A DNA stretch of 64,000 nt, taken from the NCBI RefSeq assembly GCF_040645615.1, contig NZ_JBEYYO010000008.1, forward strand, positions 62,001 to 126,000, written 5' to 3'. The translations under genes and the position numbers were made by a program. Of this stretch, positions 59,645 to 64,000 are shown piece by piece. This DNA comes from Glycomyces sp040645615. Lineage in GTDB: Bacteria > Actinomycetota > Actinomycetes > Mycobacteriales > Micromonosporaceae. The notes beneath the pieces are model-generated. The model did not search any database, had not been told where the DNA came from, and saw nothing but the letters and a program-made list of their open reading frames with translations. Each line of letters opens with the position of its first letter. Position 1 is the stretch's first letter.

Positions 59645-60921
59645 GCGTCGCCTCCGAGGGACGCGGGGAGGCGCTGCGGGCCGAGCATGTCGGCGACCGT
59701 GTCGGCCGCGCGCACGAGGTGGTCCACGCCGCCGTCGACCAGGATCTCGTTGGGGAACCCGTGGCTGAGGAAGCGCCCGATCGACGCGGTCGGGCCGTAC
59801 GCGCCCGCGCTGAGGATGCCGACCACGTCGCCGGGGGCGAGGTCGGCCGGGAGCGAAACACCGCCGCCGATCGTGTCGTTGGGGGTGCACAGCGGCCCGG
59901 TCAGGTTCCACGCGCGCTCCTCGCCGCCGGAGCGGCCCAGCAGCTTCGCGGGGAAGTTGCGGCGCACGAACGAGCCGATCCCCGCCGCGGCCATGTGGTG
60001 GTTCGAGCCGCCGTCGAGCACCGCGAAGTGCTCGCCGTGGGACTCCTTGACATAGCGCACGGTCGCGGCGTAGATCCCGGCCTCGGCGGTCAGGTAGCGC
60101 CCCGATTCGAGGATGAACCGGGTCTGCGGGCGGTCCTCCAGGAACGCCTCGACCGCCTCGTTGATGCGGCGGCACGCGTCGGCCGCGTCGAGCGCCGACT
60201 CGTTCGCGAAGTAGGGGACCCCGAAGCCGCCGCCGAAGTCCACGGTGCGCACCGGCAGGCCGGTCTCGTCGGCCAGCTGCGCGGCCAGGTCGAGGATGCG
60301 CGCGGTGTGCTCGCCGATGGACTCGGCGGAGAGGATGCGGGTGCCCATGTAGACGTGGAGGCCCTCGACCTCGACGCCGTGGAGCGCCGAGCCGTCGGTC
60401 CACAGCGCGCGGACCACGTCCTCGTCCATGCCGAACTGGCGGGGCTTGCCGCCCATCGCCAGGCCGCTCTTCTTGGACTCGAAACCGGGGTTGACGCGGA
60501 GCAGGACGCGGGGCCGGACCCCTTGGGCCGCAGCGATATCGGAGAGGATGCGGCATTCCTCGACCGATTCGGCCACCACGAGCGCGACGCGCTCCTTGAC
60601 GCAGGCTTCGAGTTCGGCGCGGCTCTTGCCGGGGCCGAGGAAGATGATCCGTTCGGGACCGATCCCGGCGCGCAGGGCGGTCTCCAGTTCGACCAGGGAG
60701 GAGACCTCGGCTCCGGCGCCTTCGCGGCCGAGGACGGCGGTGACGGCGAGGTTGGGGTTGGCCTTGAGGGAGTAGTGGACCTCGACGCGCCCATGAAGCG
60801 CGGCGCGGAGTTCGCGGTAGCGTTCGCGCAGGTGGTCGGCGTCGTAGACGTACGCGGGCGAGCCGTGTCGCGCGAGGATGTCGGCGACCGGCACCCCCTG
60901 CACGCGGTGGTCATCGGACAT
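59641..60921 (-). CDS. PLP-dependent decarboxylase (fold type III, DAP/ornithine decarboxylase family)
   Basis: 426 residues. The PLP Lys is in VHYSLKANPN (about residue 52). The glycine-rich phosphate loop is VDFGGGFG, and the C-terminal active-site blocks are FILESGRYL and LCTPNDT with its Cys. This is the LysA/ODC family, but the branch is that found in siderophore and secondary-metabolite clusters rather than the housekeeping lysA. It probably makes an amine building block for the ligase or condensation domain. It overlaps the ATPase start and the ATP-grasp stop. Confidence 0.87.
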   Translation of the reverse strand: MSDDHRVQGVPVADILARHGSPAYVYDADHLRERYRELRAALHGRVEVHYSLKANPNLAVTAVLGREGAGAEVSSLVELETALRAGIGPERIIFLGPGKSRAELEACVKERVALVVAESVEECRILSDIAAAQGVRPRVLLRVNPGFESKKSGLAMGGKPRQFGMDEDVVRALWTDGSALHGVEVEGLHVYMGTRILSAESIGEHTARILDLAAQLADETGLPVRTVDFGGGFGVPYFANESALDAADACRRINEAVEAFLEDRPQTRFILESGRYLTAEAGIYAATVRYVKESHGEHFAVLDGGSNHHMAAAGIGSFVRRNFPAKLLGRSGGEERAWNLTGPLCTPNDTIGGGVSLPADLAPGDVVGILSAGAYGPTASIGRFLSHGFPNEILVDGGVDHLVRAADTVADMLGPQRLPASLGGDA

Positions 60922-62239
60922 GGTGCTCCTCGAGTCGGGTGAGGCGGGAGGCGACGTCGTCGTGGAGCGCCGCCAGGTCGGATTGGGAAGGGGCGCAGAG
61001 GATCCCGTGGAGGCGGCCGGGGAAGGGGTCCTTGGTCCCGGCGTTGGCGTTCACGGGCGCGAAGCCGGTGACGAGGAAGCCGTGTTCGAGCGCGGCGTCC
61101 ATCTCGGTCCCCTCCAGCGCGGCGGCGAGCGCGGGGAACGGGAGGGCGGCGTGGAGGCGCAGGTCGAACTGGACCACGGCGGCGCGGCCGGGGGCGCGGC
61201 GGACCACGTCGAGGTGGTAGGTCGACATGTTGTTGCGGGCGTTGATCTCCAAGACCGGCATGAGGGTGCCGTCCTGGCACACGAGGGCGTCGACGCCCAC
61301 GGGGCCGCGGTAGCCTTCGGCGGCGAGCCGGGCCCCGATGAGCGCGGCGCAGGACCGCAGTTCGTCGAGGTGGCCGGGGGCGAGGTCGGCGGGGATGCGG
61401 TGTCCGATGTGGCGGCCGTTCTCGGTGACGGCCTCGACGGCGAAGTCGAAGCGGGAGCGGCCTTCGGCGTCGATGGTGAAGTGGTAGTTGACGTCAGTGG
61501 CCTTGGCCTGCCATTCCTCGACCACGAGGGCGAGCGCGTCGGTGCCGGCCTTTCTGGCCTGGCCGCGGAGGAGGCGCACGAGTCCGTCCCATTGGGACGG
61601 TTTGGTCAGGGTGGTGATGCCGCGGCCGGAGACCCCGAGGGCGGATTTGACGCCGACGGTGGTGCCGCGTTCGAGGGCGGCCTTGACGGGCGCTTCGAGG
61701 GCCTCGAACTCGGCGAGGGTCTCGCATTCCCAGCCGGGGGCCTGGCGGATGTCGAGGTCGGCGCAGAGGCGGCGGCTGTAGATCTTGCTGTTGACGCGGG
61801 CCGCGAGCGCCGCTGAGGGCAGGGGCGCGGCCAGGCCCGTCTCGCGAGAGAGGCGTTCCTCGTCCTCGGAATAGCCGTGGGGCGCGAGGGTCGCGCCTTC
61901 GGCGGCGAGGGCCCGGAGGCGTTCGAGCGCGGCCGGGGAGTCGAGGAGGTCCTGGGTGACGGTGCGGGCCGCCTCGGTGGACTCGGCGACGACGATGTCG
62001 GCGGTCGCGAACCCGACCGAGCGCAGTCGGTCGAGGAAGTCGGGGTCGGGCGCGGCCTTGAGGACCACGGCGTCGCCAGGGCGGGCCAGGAGCAAAGCGA
62101 GCTCACCGAGGTGGTTGGTGACGGCGTTCGCGCTGGCGCGGGCGATCTCGGGGAGGGCGAGGACGCCTTCGGCCCAGCGGCGTTCGACGTCGAAGTTCCC
62201 GAGGAGGACGCGGGGGGCCGGGGTGTGCGGGTCGGTCAT
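60911..62239 (-). CDS. ATP-grasp ligase with pre-ATP-grasp domain
   Basis: 442 residues. A pre-ATP-grasp N-terminus (about 1-120; VLLGNFDVERRWAEGVLALPE) is followed by the ATP-grasp core: the ATP-binding GVKSALGVSGRGITTLT loop (about 195-211) and a metal-binding end PVLEINARNNMSTYH. The family couples a carboxylate to an amine through acyl-phosphate. I think of the peptide ligases of the PGM1 type, but the substrate is unknown. It overlaps the PLP decarboxylase by 11 bp. Confidence 0.83.
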   Translation of the reverse strand: MTDPHTPAPRVLLGNFDVERRWAEGVLALPEIARASANAVTNHLGELALLLARPGDAVVLKAAPDPDFLDRLRSVGFATADIVVAESTEAARTVTQDLLDSPAALERLRALAAEGATLAPHGYSEDEERLSRETGLAAPLPSAALAARVNSKIYSRRLCADLDIRQAPGWECETLAEFEALEAPVKAALERGTTVGVKSALGVSGRGITTLTKPSQWDGLVRLLRGQARKAGTDALALVVEEWQAKATDVNYHFTIDAEGRSRFDFAVEAVTENGRHIGHRIPADLAPGHLDELRSCAALIGARLAAEGYRGPVGVDALVCQDGTLMPVLEINARNNMSTYHLDVVRRAPGRAAVVQFDLRLHAALPFPALAAALEGTEMDAALEHGFLVTGFAPVNANAGTKDPFPGRLHGILCAPSQSDLAALHDDVASRLTRLEEHHVR

Positions 62240-62248
62240 GTCGCTTCC

Positions 62249-63226
62249 TTATCTTCTGAGGGCCATTGCCGAGTAGATGCCGCCGAGGCCGACGCCGACG
62301 GCGAGGTAGGCGTCGCCGGGCCGCAGGAGGCCGCGCCCGCGGGCCTCGGCGAGGTTGAGGAACGCGTCGGCGGTGTAGCAGTGCCCGGTGTGGTCGATGA
62401 GGTCGAGGAGGACCTTGTCGAGCGGGAGTCCGAGGCGGCGGCAGATGCGCACCCAGGAGATGCGGTTGACGTTGTGCGGCAGGACGAGCGCGATCTCGTC
62501 GAGGGTGAGGTCGGCCTGCTTGAGGGCGTCGGTCATCACGTTGCAGACTTCGTCGGTGTAGTCGGGGGCCGGGCCGTCCGGGCGGTCGCCGGTGTAGTCG
62601 CGGTGGACGCGGAGTACCAGATCGGAGTCCACCAGGGAGGCCACGACCTCGCCCATGTCGTCGTTGTAAGGGCTCACCGACCAGGCGTGGGAGAGGACGG
62701 TGTCGCCGGGGCCTTCGGCGGTGACGAGGAGAGCGGCGGTGCTGTCGCCCATGAAGGTGGTGCGCGGGATGTAGCGGTGGTCCACTGTGGGGACTTCGCC
62801 GCAGACGACAAGCGTCAGCGCGTCGGGGTCTTCGCCCGCGAGGAGTTCCCCGGCGGTGGCCACGGCGAGGAGACCGGAGGCGCACGCGTGCTGGACGACG
62901 GTCATCGCCTGGGCGCCTTGGAGGCCGAGCCTGCGGGTGAGTTCGTGCACGGCCACGGGCCGGGCGAGCGAGGTGTCCACATAGGTTCGCGCGGCGACGA
63001 CGTAGCGGACGCGGTCGCGGACCTCGGGCCAGCCGGGGAGGTTCTCGACGGCTTTCTGGAGTCGTTCGGCGTGGTCGAGTTCGGGTGCGGTGCGGATCTC
63101 GCGGATGCCGAAGAAGCGTTCGAGGAGGCGGACTTCGGCCGCGTCGAGGGCGAGTTCGGCGGCCATCTCGCGCACGGTGGGGCCGGTCGGGGGGATGAAC
63201 GAGGCGACCTCGGCGATGGCGGTCAC
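62249..63226 (-). CDS. KAS III-like condensing enzyme/acyltransferase with Cys-His-His triad
   Basis: 325 residues from a GTG overlapping the glycosyltransferase stop. Cys115 in VQHACASGL is the acyl nucleophile, His251 in LPHNVNRISW matches the first catalytic His, and at the position of the usual Asn (GNT) stands His282 in DHTGHCYTAD. Overall length and fold match FabH. Loss of the Asn makes ordinary malonyl-ACP condensation less certain; an acyl transfer to another nucleophile is possible. It overlaps its upstream neighbour by 4 bp. Confidence 0.85.
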   Translation of the reverse strand: MTAIAEVASFIPPTGPTVREMAAELALDAAEVRLLERFFGIREIRTAPELDHAERLQKAVENLPGWPEVRDRVRYVVAARTYVDTSLARPVAVHELTRRLGLQGAQAMTVVQHACASGLLAVATAGELLAGEDPDALTLVVCGEVPTVDHRYIPRTTFMGDSTAALLVTAEGPGDTVLSHAWSVSPYNDDMGEVVASLVDSDLVLRVHRDYTGDRPDGPAPDYTDEVCNVMTDALKQADLTLDEIALVLPHNVNRISWVRICRRLGLPLDKVLLDLIDHTGHCYTADAFLNLAEARGRGLLRPGDAYLAVGVGLGGIYSAMALRR

Positions 63227-64000
63227 GGGCGGCCGCCCCTCGCGGCCACGAGCGCCTCGGCCATGTCGACCAGGTCGGCGGTGAGGGCGTCCCAGTCGTA
63301 GTCGAGGCAGGTGCGGCGGGCCGCCACACCGAGGCGTTCGCGCAGTGTCGTGTCGTCGCGCAGCGCGGCCACGGCCTCGGCGAACGCGGCAGGGTTCTCG
63401 GTCTCGGCGTGGAGGCCGTCCACGCCGTGGGCCACCAGGTCGGCCGAGCCGCCTTCGTCGGGGACCACCACGGCGCGGCCGCTGGCTTGAGCCTCGCGCA
63501 CGGTGATGCCGAAGGTCTCCAGGCCGCTGGGGTGCACGAACACGTCGAGCGAGGCGAAGATCCGCGCGAGCGCGGTGCCCCGGCGGGGGCCGAGCATCGT
63601 GGCGTTCGGGATGAGCTCGGCGATGCGGGCCTCGTCGCTGCCGGTGCCGACCACGACGAACGCCACGTCGTCGAGTTCGGCGGTGGCCGCGAGGAGGTCG
63701 ATCTGCTTCTGCGGGGTCACGCGCCCGACGTAGCCCACGAGGAGCTTCCTGTCGCCCGCAAGGGCGTCGCGGAGGCGCTCGGAGCGCAGTTCGGGCCGGA
63801 ACTGGACGGTGTCGATGCCGTGCTGCCACACCCGGACGCCTTCGATGCCGCGCGCGCTGATCGCGTCGGCGGCGGTCTGCGTCGGGGCCAGGTTGAGGTC
63901 GGCGAGGCGGTGGATGCTCTCGATCTGCTTCCAGATCGTCGCGGCGAACGCCTGCTTGCCGGGGCCCGCGATGGCCTCGGGGAGGGTCTGGAAGTTCGCG
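63223..64000 (-). CDS. GT4-family glycosyltransferase, C-terminal part (runs off right edge)
   Basis: At least 259 codons, with no start in the window. The GT-B C-terminal domain is well formed: VGYVGRVTPQKQIDLLAAT, VVVGTGSDEARIAELIP, the Rossmann-like phosphate-binding HPSGLETFGITVREAQASGRAVVVPDEGGSADLV with the E-x7-E pattern. It transfers a sugar from a nucleotide donor, perhaps onto the product of the downstream enzymes. It is the first visible gene of the biosynthetic cluster. Confidence 0.88.
   Translation of the reverse strand, partial: ANFQTLPEAIAGPGKQAFAATIWKQIESIHRLADLNLAPTQTAADAISARGIEGVRVWQHGIDTVQFRPELRSERLRDALAGDRKLLVGYVGRVTPQKQIDLLAATAELDDVAFVVVGTGSDEARIAELIPNATMLGPRRGTALARIFASLDVFVHPSGLETFGITVREAQASGRAVVVPDEGGSADLVAHGVDGLHAETENPAAFAEAVAALRDDTTLRERLGVAARRTCLDYDWDALTADLVDMAEALVAARGGRP

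Noticed and set aside
1..64000. tRNA, rRNA, transposase, integrase or phage genes
   Set aside because: None recognised on reading; no att-like flanks or IS-type terminal repeats were evident.

Overview
This window is about 64 kb of very GC-rich, densely packed DNA. It has frequent ATGA/GTGA start-stop overlaps, GTG and TTG starts, Tat signal peptides, LacI/TetR/GntR/Lrp regulators and several probably leaderless promoters. That profile fits the chromosome of a soil- or plant-associated actinomycete. A Glycomyces/Stackebrandtia-type relative is my guess from the gene content, not something the sequence proves. I see no rRNA, tRNA, CRISPR array, phage or transposase gene.

Layout. (1) 1-3.9 kb, minus strand: an aspartate 4-decarboxylase flanked by two AspT-type aspartate:alanine exchangers. 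(2) 4.1-20.1 kb, plus strand: a muropeptide and peptide salvage block. A dipeptide ABC transporter is fused by overlaps to a D-aminopeptidase (M55), an M20 peptidase, an S9 peptidase and an LD-carboxypeptidase. NagZ, NamZ and an AmiE-like amidase follow. (3) 20-22.3 kb: an epimerase, an orphan gene, a decayed AraC regulator, and a pair of 95-bp hairpin repeats with an inverted fragment between them. (4) 22.4-24.7 kb, minus: an Asp23/AmaP envelope operon. (5) 24.8-28.8 kb: a divergent plant-polysaccharide pair, a CBM2-SGNH esterase with a CebR/CelR-type operator and a PL1-linker-PL9 double pectate lyase. (6) 28.9-34.7 kb: mixed single genes (DUF2071, methyltransferase, lipid/DAG kinase, M28 membrane peptidase, UbiA prenyltransferase). 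(7) 34.7-41.6 kb: a LacI-controlled sugar ABC operon with a flavoprotein, plus a divergent secreted beta-propeller protein; a 40-bp operator-like palindrome lies between them. (8) 41.7-47.1 kb: a lipoprotein, a TetR/flavin monooxygenase pair and an Lrp/methionine gamma-lyase-type pair. (9) 47.2-56 kb, minus: a complete-looking hydroxyproline catabolic operon. It starts with a prolyl aminopeptidase and a GntR regulator and continues through a three-subunit flavo-iron-sulfur dehydrogenase, a DapA-family deaminase, an epimerase and a semialdehyde dehydrogenase. Two unexplained small ORFs (51 and 143 aa) sit between the dehydrogenase subunit genes, coupled at every junction. (10) 56.1-64 kb, minus, running off the right edge: a compact biosynthetic cluster with a glycosyltransferase, KAS III-like enzyme, ATP-grasp ligase, PLP decarboxylase, ABC exporter and free-standing condensation domain.

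What looks newest: the biosynthetic cluster (56.1-64 kb), whose combination I cannot assign to a known product; the two coupled ORFs inside the hydroxyproline dehydrogenase, one carrying a recognisable partial copy of the neighbouring flavoprotein's 5' end; the hairpin repeat pair beside the dead AraC gene; and the all-in-one peptidoglycan salvage block.
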